NCBI GenBank assembly: GCA_017396555.1
Contig: JAFQLS010000012.1
Coordinates: 1 to 40,737, forward strand
Origin: Lachnospiraceae bacterium
Lineage (GTDB): Bacteria; Bacillota; Clostridia; Lachnospirales; Lachnospiraceae
Length of the DNA: 40,737 nucleotides
Direction of reading: 5' to 3'
The position numbers and the translations under genes are program-made. Position 1 is the first letter of the stretch; every line of letters begins with the position of its first letter. Of the stretch, positions 32,857 through 40,624 are shown in pieces. The notes below the pieces were generated by a model, which worked only from the letters and a program-made list of their open reading frames with translations, was not told where the DNA came from and ran no database searches.

Positions 32857-34032
32857 CTATTTTATTTGTTCTAAAAAGCTTGTTCCTATATCCAATTTAT
32901 CAACTTTAAAATATTCCGCAATGGTTGCACCTATATCTGCAAAGCTCTCTCTTTCCCCTAAATACACATTTGATTTAAGCTTCTTACCATAAATAAGAAT
33001 AGGTATATATTCTCTTGTATGGTCAGTCCCCTTAGTAGTAGGGTCACAACCATGATCAGAATTAATAATAAGAAGATCCTCATCTTTCATCGCATTTATT
33101 ATCTCAGGAATCCTAACATCAAATTCCTCCAGCCCCTTTGCATAACCTAAATAATCATTTCTATGTCCCCATTTAGAATCAAATTCAACAAGATTAGTAA
33201 ATATAAGACCTTCAAAATCAGATTTAATATAATCTATCGTTTTATCAATTCCATCCTGATTATCCTTAGTATGCACAGCCTCCGTCACACCTACTCCTGC
33301 AAATATGTCTTCTATCTTACCAACAGCTATAACAGCATAACCCGAATTCTTTAAATAACACAACAAGTTATTTTCAGAGGGTTTAATCGAAAAATCTCTC
33401 CTATTGGACGTTCGTGAATAATTGCCATTTTCACCCACGAAAGGTCTCGCAATAACTCTTGCGACGCCATGTTCATCTTTAAGTATATTTCTTGCAACCT
33501 CACATAATCTGTATAATTCCTCCGGCGCATATACCTCTTCATGACATGCTATTTGAAAAACACTATCTGCCGAAGTATATATAATCGGCTTTTTTGTCTT
33601 AATATGCTCATCGCCAAGTCTTGCAATAATTTCCGTTCCTGATGCCACTTCATTTCCAAGCACGTCCTGAACACCGGTTTTTTCACAAAATTCATCAATA
33701 ATTTCCTTTGGAAATCCCTCAGGATAGGTAGGAAATCTTTCCTTAGAATAAATACCTGTCATTTCCCAATGTCCAACCGTGGTGTCTTTTCCTTTAGAAA
33801 TCTCTGCTCCTTTACCATAACATCCTATTGCACTTTCAACACCTTCAATATGAATCATTCCAGGTATATTACCAAGCCCCAGTTTAATCATATTAGGTAT
33901 CTTAAGACCACCATTCTTTTTTGCAACATGACCTATTGTATGAGTTCCAACATCATCAAAATCCTTTGCATCAGGCAATTCCCCCATACCAACGCTATCC
34001 AATATAATCCATATTACTCGTTTTTTAGCCAT
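32857..34032 (-). CDS. deoB: Phosphopentomutase
   Basis: 391 residues. It converts (deoxy)ribose-1-phosphate to the 5-phosphate, linking nucleoside breakdown to central metabolism. Alkaline-phosphatase-fold metal motifs are present: WIILDSVGMGELPDA (D12), KDTTVGHWE with the phosphorylated Thr at 85, and NSDHGCDPTTKGTDHTREY near the C-terminus. ATG 34032 is chosen, with AAAGGG about 9 bases upstream; a TTG seven codons earlier precedes that site. It begins 40 bases after the terminator of the previous operon, so its promoter should lie in or near that terminator, but I could not point to clear boxes. Confidence 0.94.
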   Translation of the reverse strand: MAKKRVIWIILDSVGMGELPDAKDFDDVGTHTIGHVAKKNGGLKIPNMIKLGLGNIPGMIHIEGVESAIGCYGKGAEISKGKDTTVGHWEMTGIYSKERFPTYPEGFPKEIIDEFCEKTGVQDVLGNEVASGTEIIARLGDEHIKTKKPIIYTSADSVFQIACHEEVYAPEELYRLCEVARNILKDEHGVARVIARPFVGENGNYSRTSNRRDFSIKPSENNLLCYLKNSGYAVIAVGKIEDIFAGVGVTEAVHTKDNQDGIDKTIDYIKSDFEGLIFTNLVEFDSKWGHRNDYLGYAKGLEEFDVRIPEIINAMKDEDLLIINSDHGCDPTTKGTDHTREYIPILIYGKKLKSNVYLGERESFADIGATIAEYFKVDKLDIGTSFLEQIK

Positions 34033-34072
34033 TCCGAAACACCCTTTCTCCAAACATTTACTAAACTCTGTT

Positions 34073-34113
34073 AAAAAAAGAGTTTCATCATTCAGAAATC
34101 ACGAAACTCTTTT
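34073..34113 (-). terminator. Rho-independent terminator before deoB
   Basis: On the minus strand AAAAGAGTTTC and GAAACTCTTTT form an 11-bp stem with a 16-base loop, followed by more T residues (seven T in a row, plus 34073-34079). It lies 12 bases after the stop of the small membrane protein gene and ends the aminotransferase-proC-nudix-spoIIM-xerD unit. Confidence 0.88.
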
Positions 34114-34125
34114 ATATTCAAATAA

Positions 34126-34731
34126 TTAATTCAACCTTTTTGCCAAATGTTGTTGTTCTACAACATATTTTTTCTCATCCATACTATCTTTTTTTCGTTC
34201 CTCAATTATCATAGCATCATCTTGCGCCCCGTCATAATCAACAAGCTTTGCATATTCTTCTCCACTTTGATCCTTACCTATATAAAAAACACCGTCTTTA
34301 TAGTAGATATCCGTTTCCAAATCCCTATTAAGTATTACCGCTTTTATTATCCTAACTCCATCTTGAAAATAAATATCATCTCTAGCTCCGCTACTTACAC
34401 CATCATATGTAACAGCCCTAACAGCCCAGGCACCATTAAGATTTTCTACTTCCTTAATTATCTCCTTTTCATAGAATTCATCTGTATCCATTAAGTATGA
34501 TGCATACTTTGCATTTTTATACATTTCTGCGATATTATGCATTTTTCCATCATTCATATTGTCCAGTTCTATTAATGAATCATTAAATCTTTTCTTAATC
34601 ATGTACAATTCAAAAAATACACTTGCTACCAACAGCAATATCCCAACTATTACAGCTAATACTACTATCCACCTTTTCTTTTTCCCATTATTCTTTTCTT
34701 CTTTTACATAAACCACATTATCCATCTCCAT
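34126..34731 (-). CDS. Small single-span membrane protein, unknown
   Basis: 201 residues; I do not recognise the family. A short charged N-terminus with a Lys-rich stretch (NNGKKKR) is followed by one strong membrane span (WIVVLAVIVGILLLVASVFF, about 22-43), so the remaining roughly 155 residues should face outside. This part is rich in Asp, Glu and Tyr (DIYFQDGVRII, DIYYKDGVFYIG repeat-like beta hairpins). ATG 34731 has GGAGAA 6 bases upstream; ATG 34743 is a possible alternative. It is last in the operon after xerD and before a strong terminator. A sporulation or envelope link is only suggested by spoIIM nearby. Confidence 0.65.
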   Translation of the reverse strand: MEMDNVVYVKEEKNNGKKKRWIVVLAVIVGILLLVASVFFELYMIKKRFNDSLIELDNMNDGKMHNIAEMYKNAKYASYLMDTDEFYEKEIIKEVENLNGAWAVRAVTYDGVSSGARDDIYFQDGVRIIKAVILNRDLETDIYYKDGVFYIGKDQSGEEYAKLVDYDGAQDDAMIIEERKKDSMDEKKYVVEQQHLAKRLN

Positions 34732-34746
34732 TATTTTCTCCATGTA

Positions 34747-35637
34747 TCACTTTCTCGGATGTGCCTTAGTATATTCATCCCTAATTTTTTTTGCATTTAA
34801 GTCAGCATACATCTGTGTAGTAGATATATCAGCGTGCCCCATCATTTCCTGCACCACTCTTAAATCTGCACCATTTTGAACCATATGTGCTGCAAATGAG
34901 TGTCTAAGCATATGAGGTGTTATATCTTCACCAATTCCCGCTTCCTCTCCATATTGTTTGATTATCTTCCAGAAGCCTTGTCTACTCATAGATTTTCCAT
35001 GACAATTAAGAAAAAGATAATCACTATCTTCCTCTGCCTTACCACAAAAAGTTCCCCTAACTTCCGTAACATATGTAATTAATGCTTTCTTTGCTGTATT
35101 ACCAAAAGGAATTGTTCTATCTTTTTTTCCATCACTACATGTAATATATCCAAGTAGTACATTGACATCATACACCTTAAGATTGACAAGCTCACTAACC
35201 CTTATTCCCGTAGCATAAAGTAATTCAAGCATTGCTTTATCTCTAATTCCTTTGTTAGTTGTAATGTCAGGTGCATTAAGCAACCTATCCATACTACCAA
35301 CCTTTATAACATCCGGTTTTTTCTTCTGTACAGACGGACCCTTAAGTGTCCTTGCAGGTTCTCCAACAACTTTGCCATTAACAAGCTCATATTGAAAAAA
35401 AGCCTTTATCGCTGCAATATTTCTATTTATTGTCGCCGCCGATTTTCCTTCTCTCTCTAAAAACAGAACATACGAATTAAGACTTGTTGAATTTATCCTT
35501 GAAACCTCATTTATCCCCATTCTTTCAAAATAGTCAACAAACTTCTGTAAATCTCTCTTATAAGAAACTTCTGTATTTTTAGATAATTTCTTTACATCTC
35601 TTATGTAAAAAATAAAATCTTCAACATCAACCTTCAT
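34747..35637 (-). CDS. xerD: Tyrosine recombinase XerD
   Basis: 296 residues, full size for XerC/XerD. The N-terminal core-binding domain (about 1-100) and catalytic domain are both complete. Catalytic residues: R146 (ATGIRVSEL), a Lys at 171/172, H242 and R245 (HMLRHSFAAH), H268 (MMGHADISTT) and nucleophile Y277 (QMYADL). It acts with XerC to resolve chromosome dimers at dif. Its setting next to spoIIM and a NUDIX gene is a clostridial/Bacillus arrangement and argues for the housekeeping recombinase rather than a mobile element integrase. AAAGGGTGAG precedes the ATG. Confidence 0.88.
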   Translation of the reverse strand: MKVDVEDFIFYIRDVKKLSKNTEVSYKRDLQKFVDYFERMGINEVSRINSTSLNSYVLFLEREGKSAATINRNIAAIKAFFQYELVNGKVVGEPARTLKGPSVQKKKPDVIKVGSMDRLLNAPDITTNKGIRDKAMLELLYATGIRVSELVNLKVYDVNVLLGYITCSDGKKDRTIPFGNTAKKALITYVTEVRGTFCGKAEEDSDYLFLNCHGKSMSRQGFWKIIKQYGEEAGIGEDITPHMLRHSFAAHMVQNGADLRVVQEMMGHADISTTQMYADLNAKKIRDEYTKAHPRK

Positions 35638-35670
35638 GTTCTCACCCTTTGTAAAACGAATTTTTACCTA

Positions 35671-36228
35671 TTATCCATTATACAAGTATTTAATTATTAA
35701 TGCAAACAAATTATAACAAATTTCAACTTCAATTATTGTCTCTAATATACATAAAGCTACAATCATAATAGCTACAGTTCCGGTTTTTTTTAAACCTTTA
35801 ATATTTCCACCATTTTTAACCACATAAATTGTCAAAGGAATTAATATTAAACACTGCGGAAACACAGAAAAAAAGTAGACCACAATTCCCATAAGTCCAT
35901 AATTAACGGTAGCCATATATATGTATATACAATTACAAAATCCTAAAAAACAGCAATAGCCACAGTTAAAAACGTTCTTAAAGCTTGTATAACCTATCAA
36001 ATAGACGAATACCATTTCTTTTATTCTTCTAAAAAACACATCAAACAGCAGGTTCAAATTCATCGTTTCCAAATTCAAAAACTTATTAGAATAATATAAA
36101 GAATAAGTTTCAAGCTGTTCTACATATTTATTTGACAAATCCCAAAAATACACAATCCCCAAAAGAATCCCACATACAAAACAAAACATCAGATAATTCT
36201 TTTTTATATAACAAAATACCGCATACAT
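35671..36228 (-). CDS. spoIIM: Stage II sporulation protein M
   Basis: 185 residues, four to five membrane segments, matching SpoIIM of the DUF95 family: an N-terminal span (MFCFVCGILLGIVYFW), a soluble loop, then FVYLIGYTSFKNVFNCGYCCF and a C-terminal pair of spans. With SpoIID and SpoIIP it remodels peptidoglycan during engulfment. Here Cys residues are frequent. GGAGGTG lies about 6 bases before the ATG, but the site is in the loop of a hairpin (36220-36257) and the ATG in its stem. Neighbours are the NUDIX gene upstream and xerD downstream. Confidence 0.82.
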   Translation of the reverse strand: MYAVFCYIKKNYLMFCFVCGILLGIVYFWDLSNKYVEQLETYSLYYSNKFLNLETMNLNLLFDVFFRRIKEMVFVYLIGYTSFKNVFNCGYCCFLGFCNCIYIYMATVNYGLMGIVVYFFSVFPQCLILIPLTIYVVKNGGNIKGLKKTGTVAIMIVALCILETIIEVEICYNLFALIIKYLYNG

Positions 36229-36257
36229 TCAAACACCTCCATATTTGAATATATGCG
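36220..36257 (-). promoter_or_regulatory. Hairpin presenting the spoIIM ribosome site
   Basis: A 14-bp stem (36220-36233 with 36244-36257) with a 10-base loop TATGGAGGTG on the minus strand. The Shine-Dalgarno GGAGGTG is in the loop and the spoIIM ATG is base-paired in the 3' arm. The only non-Watson-Crick position is a G-U pair in minus-strand RNA but A-C on the plus strand. No U-run follows, so it is not a terminator. Translational control is inferred. Confidence 0.65.
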
Positions 36258-36270
36258 ATACTAATAACTG

Positions 36271-36810
36271 TTATTCTTTACAATATTTATTATAATACGC
36301 CAAAATAGCTGACACCGTTTTAGAATCCTGTATTACACCATCATAAATCATTTGCACTAATGTTTCCGGTTCATACTCAACCACATCAACATACTCATCC
36401 TCATCTAAATTCTGCTGTGATTTTTTTAAATTCTTAGCAACAAACACATCAATTCTTTCATTACAAAATGCAACGGTTGTTTTAATACTAATTAAAAATT
36501 CCAAATCATCTGATTTATAGCCTGTTTCTTCCTCTAGTTCTCTTGATGCACATTCTATCATAGGCTCATGTTCGTTATCCAAACCACCTGCCGGTATTTC
36601 TATAGTTTCCCTATCCAAAGCATTTCTATATTGTTTTACCAATAATATTTTGCCATCTTCAGTCACAGGTAAAGCTGCTGCTGCACCTTTATGTTTTATA
36701 AAGTCCCACTCAGCAACATTTCCGTTAGGAATCTGAACATAATCCTTGTACATATCAATTATTGCGCCTTTATATACAAGTTCTCTTTTAATTCTTTCAA
36801 ATTTTTCCAT
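36271..36810 (-). CDS. NUDIX hydrolase, ADP-ribose pyrophosphatase-like
   Basis: 179 residues. The Nudix box is complete at about 76-98: a Gly, the RELEEETGY helix and preceding Glu with exact spacing (GX5EX7REUXEEXGU). The upstream pattern RETIEIPAGGLD is typical of ADP-ribose pyrophosphatases (NudF/YqkG group), which split ADP-ribose to AMP and ribose-5-phosphate. ATG 36810 is preferred, with AGG 8 bases upstream; ATG 36816 lies too close to that site. It sits 9 bases from proC and before spoIIM, a common clostridial order. Confidence 0.9.
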   Translation of the reverse strand: MEKFERIKRELVYKGAIIDMYKDYVQIPNGNVAEWDFIKHKGAAAALPVTEDGKILLVKQYRNALDRETIEIPAGGLDNEHEPMIECASRELEEETGYKSDDLEFLISIKTTVAFCNERIDVFVAKNLKKSQQNLDEDEYVDVVEYEPETLVQMIYDGVIQDSKTVSAILAYYNKYCKE

Positions 36811-36819
36811 AATCATTAC

Positions 36820-37617
36820 CTACTTTATATTCTCACACTTATTGTAACATGCATCAGTTGCTTTAATAATAGCATTTCTAAAACCATTTTCCTCAAGGCT
36901 TGAAACTGCCGCAATTGTAGTTCCACCAGGTGAACAAACATTATCCTTTAATGCTCCCGGATGCATACCTGTCTCAAGCACCATTTTTGCTGCACCAAGT
37001 ACCGTCTGAGCTGCCATTTCATATGCCGCATCACGTGGAATACCATATTTAACCGCTCCATCTGCCAACGCTTCAATAAACATATATACATATGCAGGAG
37101 AACTTCCACTAACACATACAACTGCGCTCATCAATTTTTCTGACACAATTTTATATTTACCAAACGAAGAAAATATCTTGCCAATTACATCTTTTTCTTC
37201 AAAGTTAAATAAATTCTGTTCATAGCACACGCCTGTCATTCCCTCACCAAGCAATGCCGGGGTATTAGGCATAGCTCTTACTATTCTGCTATCAAATCCT
37301 AACGAATCCTTAAGACTCTGAATAGTAATTCCCGGTGCAATAGATATAATTACATGATCCTTCTGGATAACATTCTGAATATTTTTTAATACTTGAGAAT
37401 AAAATTGTGGCTTAACTGCTAAAATAACATATTTCGCACTATTAGCACATTCGGCATTAGATTCCGCATATGGAATACCCAGTTCCTCTGAAACCTGTTC
37501 CACTCTTTCTCTGTTAACATCTGTAAAGATTATTTCATCCTTATCAAATTTGTTAATAATACCTTTTAACATGGCATAACCCATATTACCCATACCTATA
37601 AATCCTATTTTAGCCAT
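36820..37617 (-). CDS. proC: Pyrroline-5-carboxylate reductase
   Basis: 265 residues. Last step of proline synthesis, reducing pyrroline-5-carboxylate with NAD(P)H. The Rossmann motif GFIGMGNMGYAML is at the start, AVKPQ (about 70) and the family signature near residue 218 onwards (LKDNVCSPGGTTIAAVSSLEE) are complete. An AAAGG sequence lies about 12 bases before the ATG, a long spacing. It follows the aminotransferase gene by 42 bases. No proA/proB is in the window. Confidence 0.95.
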   Translation of the reverse strand: MAKIGFIGMGNMGYAMLKGIINKFDKDEIIFTDVNRERVEQVSEELGIPYAESNAECANSAKYVILAVKPQFYSQVLKNIQNVIQKDHVIISIAPGITIQSLKDSLGFDSRIVRAMPNTPALLGEGMTGVCYEQNLFNFEEKDVIGKIFSSFGKYKIVSEKLMSAVVCVSGSSPAYVYMFIEALADGAVKYGIPRDAAYEMAAQTVLGAAKMVLETGMHPGALKDNVCSPGGTTIAAVSSLEENGFRNAIIKATDACYNKCENIK

Positions 37618-37659
37618 AGTAAAACCCGCCTTTCATTCTCATTTTTATCTGTATATTAT

Positions 37660-38946
37660 TTAAGCATTTTCAAGTAATTTATTTACACTTACAAGTTTAA
37701 CACATAATGTGAATATTTCAGCTGCACTTCTCATTTCCTCATCAGTTGGGAAAGAAGGTGCTATTCTGATATTTGAATCCTTTGGATCCTTCTTGTATGG
37801 GTATGTAGCTCCAGCTCCTGTTAAAGTAACTCCTGCCTCTTTACACATAGCTACAATGTCTTTAGCGCATCCTTCCATACTGTCAAATGATATAAAATAT
37901 CCACCCTTTGGTGAAATCCAAGAACCGATTTCAAGTCCAGAGAGTTCTCTTTCAAAAATTTCAAGAACTGCCTCAAACTTAGGTCTAAGTGACTCGGCAT
38001 GCTTTTCCATATGCTTGTACACACCATTTATATCTTTAAAATATCTAACATGTCTTAACATATTAACCTTATCATAGCCTATAGTCTGAATTGTCATTAT
38101 TTTAAGTATTTGCTCTATATTTTCCTTTGAAGCTGCAATCGCAGAAATTCCTGCTCCTGCATATGATACCTTTGATGTAGAACAGAATTCATATACCATA
38201 TTCTCGTTGCCATTCTTCTTACATTCAGCAAAAATCTCTAACAACTCGTCCTTATCATCCGGATATAAATCATGTATTGCATATGCATTATCCCAGAATA
38301 TTCTGAAATCCTTTGCTGCCGGCTTAAGTGCTGCAAATCTCTTTACAACTTCATCTGAATATGTCACACCCTGTGGATTAGAATATTTAGGTACACACCA
38401 GATACCCTTAATACTTTCGTCATTATTAACATATTCTTCAACCATATCCATATCAGGACCTTCTGCTGTCATAGGAATATTAATCATTTCTATTCCAAAT
38501 AATTCTGTAATAGCAAAATGTCTATCATATCCTGGTGCGGGACAAAGGAATTTTACCTTATCTAATTTAGACCAAGGTGTACTTCCAAGAACTCCAAACA
38601 ACATTGCTCTTGATACCATATCATACATAATATTCAAACTTGCATTACCACATACAATAACATTATCAGAAGAAACTCCCATAATATCTGCCATAAGCTT
38701 CTTAGCTTCACTGATTCCATCAAGAATTCCATAATTTCTAACATCCATTCCATTTTCAGCTTTCATATCTGACGAACCGATTAATACATCCATCATATCA
38801 TTCGATAAATCAAGCTGCTCCTTAGATGGCTTACCACGAGACATATCAAGTGTAAGTCCTTTACCCTTAGCATCTTCAAATTTCTTTTCTAATTCATTTT
38901 TTAATTCAAGCAATTCGCTTTTTGACATTTCTTTATAAGCTTTCAT
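37660..38946 (-). CDS. Class I aminotransferase (subgroup Ic aspartate type)
   Basis: 428 residues, PLP-dependent aminotransferase. PLP lysine K259 (CSTSKVSYAGAG), NPQG (190-193), WDNAYAIHDLY (D219, Y222) and a C-terminal Arg region (SNIRIAPSFP) for the substrate carboxylate. The N-terminal pattern LTLDMSRGKPSKEQLDLS is that of the group annotated as aspartate aminotransferase Ic, related to MocR-type transaminase domains. The amino acid substrate is inferred. GGAGG lies 9 bases before the ATG. It starts an operon with a good promoter upstream. Confidence 0.88.
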   Translation of the reverse strand: MKAYKEMSKSELLELKNELEKKFEDAKGKGLTLDMSRGKPSKEQLDLSNDMMDVLIGSSDMKAENGMDVRNYGILDGISEAKKLMADIMGVSSDNVIVCGNASLNIMYDMVSRAMLFGVLGSTPWSKLDKVKFLCPAPGYDRHFAITELFGIEMINIPMTAEGPDMDMVEEYVNNDESIKGIWCVPKYSNPQGVTYSDEVVKRFAALKPAAKDFRIFWDNAYAIHDLYPDDKDELLEIFAECKKNGNENMVYEFCSTSKVSYAGAGISAIAASKENIEQILKIMTIQTIGYDKVNMLRHVRYFKDINGVYKHMEKHAESLRPKFEAVLEIFERELSGLEIGSWISPKGGYFISFDSMEGCAKDIVAMCKEAGVTLTGAGATYPYKKDPKDSNIRIAPSFPTDEEMRSAAEIFTLCVKLVSVNKLLENA

Positions 38947-38975
38947 AATTTAGTACCTCCACTATTTTCTAAACC

Positions 38976-39004
38976 ATTTTAATATAATCATATAAATTTT
39001 GCAA
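38976..39004 (-). promoter_or_regulatory. Promoter of the aminotransferase-proC operon
   Basis: On the minus strand TTGCAA (plus 38999-39004), 17 bases, TAAAAT (plus 38976-38981), about 30 bases before the aminotransferase ATG. The -10 has five of six consensus bases, the -35 four of six. It lies just after the terminator of the HD-domain gene, consistent with a new transcription unit. Confidence 0.65.
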
Positions 39005-39005
39005 C

Positions 39006-39048
39006 AAAAAAAGCTGTTACACCAAAAATTAGTGCGAACAGCTCTTTT
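39006..39048 (-). terminator. Rho-independent terminator after the HD-domain gene
   Basis: On the minus strand AGCTGTT and AACAGCT form a 7-bp core stem (plus 39012-39018 with 39037-39043), extended by A/T pairs beyond one mismatch, followed by seven T residues (plus 39006-39012). The HD gene stop is directly upstream (39051). Confidence 0.85.
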
Positions 39049-39050
39049 CC

Positions 39051-40163
39051 TTAAATTGTGACAATTTCATATGGTATACGATTTACTTCACAATAGTCTG
39101 TAAAATGGTTCACTCCATTTTCTACTGCAAATTCTTCTTTTAAAATATCTTCTATACTCTTAGTCTTTCCGTATCTGATTCGAAGAAGTGACAGCATGCG
39201 ATACGTTCCATCTTCATCAAGCTTGTAATAGAAATCTATTTCATCTTTACCAAAGAATTCCTCGCATCCATCACCATATTCCGAGCCTTCAAAACATAAT
39301 CTTTTCTCCTCTATAGAAATCCTAAAAGAATACTCCGTATTTGATAATAGAGAAACCGTTATATCTTTTATATCGCTTTCTATCACTTCCCAAAATTCTT
39401 GATTCCATAATTCCTCAGTGATTTCAGCATATTTTCGGTTCACCACCAAAATATCTTCCGGAATGACTTCTCCCATTATAACCCATTCCGGACTACCCTT
39501 TATCAAGCGATATGCTTCTCCCATTGCATTACATTGATATAGTACACCTTGTTCATAATCATAGAAATATACCACAAAAACATCTTTATACAATCCAACA
39601 AATTCACAATAATATTGTTCCATTTCAGGATAATCCTGCATATCTTCTAATGCTTCTGTCATTTCTCCGTAATACCATGCCTGTTGTCTGAGTCCTGCAT
39701 TGAAACGTTCCCATAATGCATTACCTAATTTAGTATAATCTTTCTTTATACTTCTCATATTTGCTAATTTATCAGCCAGAACCAGCATTTTTAAACGTAA
39801 CGGCGCCAACAAAGTGTCTCTAATCTCTGTTTCTTTACGTTCTTCCCAAGTCTTACTCTTATCCTCTGTATGCCCACCTACAAGGCCAGCTACATCATCT
39901 CCAAAAGTTGCTCGAATTTCTTCTATAGTTGTATCTGTATCTTCCACTACATCATGAAGCAGACCTGCAATTACAAGATTCGCATCAGCTTTCATTCCAT
40001 AAAGAATATTCATCACTTCTAATGGATGTACAATAAACGGAATATCTGTACCTTTTCTGGTCTGTCCATGGTGGCAATCCATAGCAAAACGAATCGCCAT
40101 TTCTACTCTGGAATTATCATCCACCTTCGAATTGTCTAACTGGTAATATCCTTTTGTCTCCAT
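39051..40163 (-). CDS. HD-domain (SpoT/MESH1-like) protein with unassigned C-terminal domain
   Basis: 370 residues. Residues about 15-180 form an HD_4 domain like (p)ppGpp hydrolases: CHHGQTRKG (H31/H32), PFIVHPLEV (H46), GLLHDVVEDTDTT (H70, D71, E74) and LVLADKLANMRS (D131). These are the metal residues of SpoT/MESH1 hydrolases, so cleavage of ppGpp or a similar nucleotide is plausible. Residues about 190-370 (VFVVYFYDYEQGVLYQC, SPEWVIMGEVIPEDIL, later GDGCEEFFGKDEIDFYY) match no family I recognise. ATG 40163 is chosen because GGAGG lies 5 bases upstream; the frame runs open further up through the structured element, giving a basic stretch I consider non-coding. No synthetase domain is present. 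Confidence 0.8.
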   Translation of the reverse strand: METKGYYQLDNSKVDDNSRVEMAIRFAMDCHHGQTRKGTDIPFIVHPLEVMNILYGMKADANLVIAGLLHDVVEDTDTTIEEIRATFGDDVAGLVGGHTEDKSKTWEERKETEIRDTLLAPLRLKMLVLADKLANMRSIKKDYTKLGNALWERFNAGLRQQAWYYGEMTEALEDMQDYPEMEQYYCEFVGLYKDVFVVYFYDYEQGVLYQCNAMGEAYRLIKGSPEWVIMGEVIPEDILVVNRKYAEITEELWNQEFWEVIESDIKDITVSLLSNTEYSFRISIEEKRLCFEGSEYGDGCEEFFGKDEIDFYYKLDEDGTYRMLSLLRIRYGKTKSIEDILKEEFAVENGVNHFTDYCEVNRIPYEIVTI

Positions 40164-40176
40164 AATAACCTCCATT

Positions 40177-40313
40177 CCGAAGCGTTTACGCGTAGGAACC
40201 GCTCGAAGAAATTCGCGAAGGCGATTTCTTCGTAGCATCAAGGCATATTTGTGACGCTTCGGCACAAATTGCCGTGTGTAAAATCAACGCATCAGCGTGA
40301 TTTTTCACACTAC
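40177..40313. mobile_element. Structured ~137-bp element between 8-bp direct repeats
   Basis: CCTCCATT occurs at 40169-40176 and again at 40314-40321, bracketing a segment with higher G+C than its surroundings and several hairpins. CCGAAGCGT (40177-40185) pairs with ACGCTTCGG (40254-40262) and encloses a ~15-bp hairpin (40201-40236). Next come a small GGCA...TGCC hairpin (40261-40273) and a long one at 40274-40310. The first arm begins exactly where the left direct repeat ends, as expected for an inserted non-autonomous element (MITE/REP-like) with target duplication. No transposase is encoded. A structured RNA leader for the HD gene is the alternative. Confidence 0.55.
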
Positions 40314-40319
40314 CCTCCA

Positions 40320-40598
40320 TTATAAAACGAACTGGTGCTTTAATGTACTTACAACACTTGTCATATGATATTTAATCAAAAATATTTGATTTGAATATTT
40401 CGTGTATTTTGTTTTTGCCTTCTGCATTAATGGATATACATACTTTTCTGTTTCATTTATATATTCGATAATTTTTTCTTTTGAAAAGCCTGTAGCCATT
40501 GCAGAAACATTGTTGCAACGGTCAATTAATTTTACCATTGTGGCAATAGGATTTTTAGCGATATCCTCATAATATTTTTTTGTCTCCTTTGAAGCATC
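40320..40598 (-). pseudogene. Truncated RelA/SpoT-type HD-domain protein remnant
   Basis: The minus-strand frame reads KETKKYYEDIAKNPIATMVK and then LIDRCNNVSAMATGFSKEKI, with ETEKYVYPLM and YSNQIFLIKYHMTSV further on. This is the C-terminal half of HD-type (p)ppGpp hydrolase-like proteins of clostridia, where VKLIDRCNNVS corresponds to the metal-binding helix with its Asp. The N-terminal half with the HD pair is absent: an in-frame TAG (plus 40599-40601) stands directly before the homologous part. An internal ATG (40538) could give 72 residues, but without the catalytic half. It is the same broad family as the downstream gene at 39051-40163, so it may be what remains of an older neighbour. 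Confidence 0.7.
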
Positions 40599-40624
40599 CT
40601 ATCTCAATATTTGAAATTTGTCAA
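40596..40624 (-). promoter_or_regulatory. Promoter-like site at the pseudogene break
   Basis: On the minus strand a perfect TTGACA (plus 40619-40624), 17 bases, TAGGAT (plus 40596-40601). Just upstream is an ATATATC/GATATAT inverted pair around GGGA, and TATTGAGATA occurs twice (plus 40600-40609 and 40654-40663), once overlapping the -10. It would transcribe the remnant and perhaps the structured element and HD gene. Confidence 0.6.

Noticed and set aside
34747-35637. Phage or island integrase.
   Set aside because: Size and the neighbourhood with spoIIM, NUDIX and proC fit chromosomal XerD; no attachment-site repeats or phage genes are nearby.
38207-38734. Plus-strand frame of 175 codons opposite the aminotransferase gene.
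   Set aside because: It is a shadow of a strongly conserved coding region.
40164-40265. N-terminal extension of the HD-domain protein beginning at a GTG in the structured element (basic, Arg-rich peptide).
   Set aside because: A strong GGAGG lies 5 bases before ATG 40163, the extension lies within the hairpin-rich element between direct repeats, and HD domains of this family do not need it.
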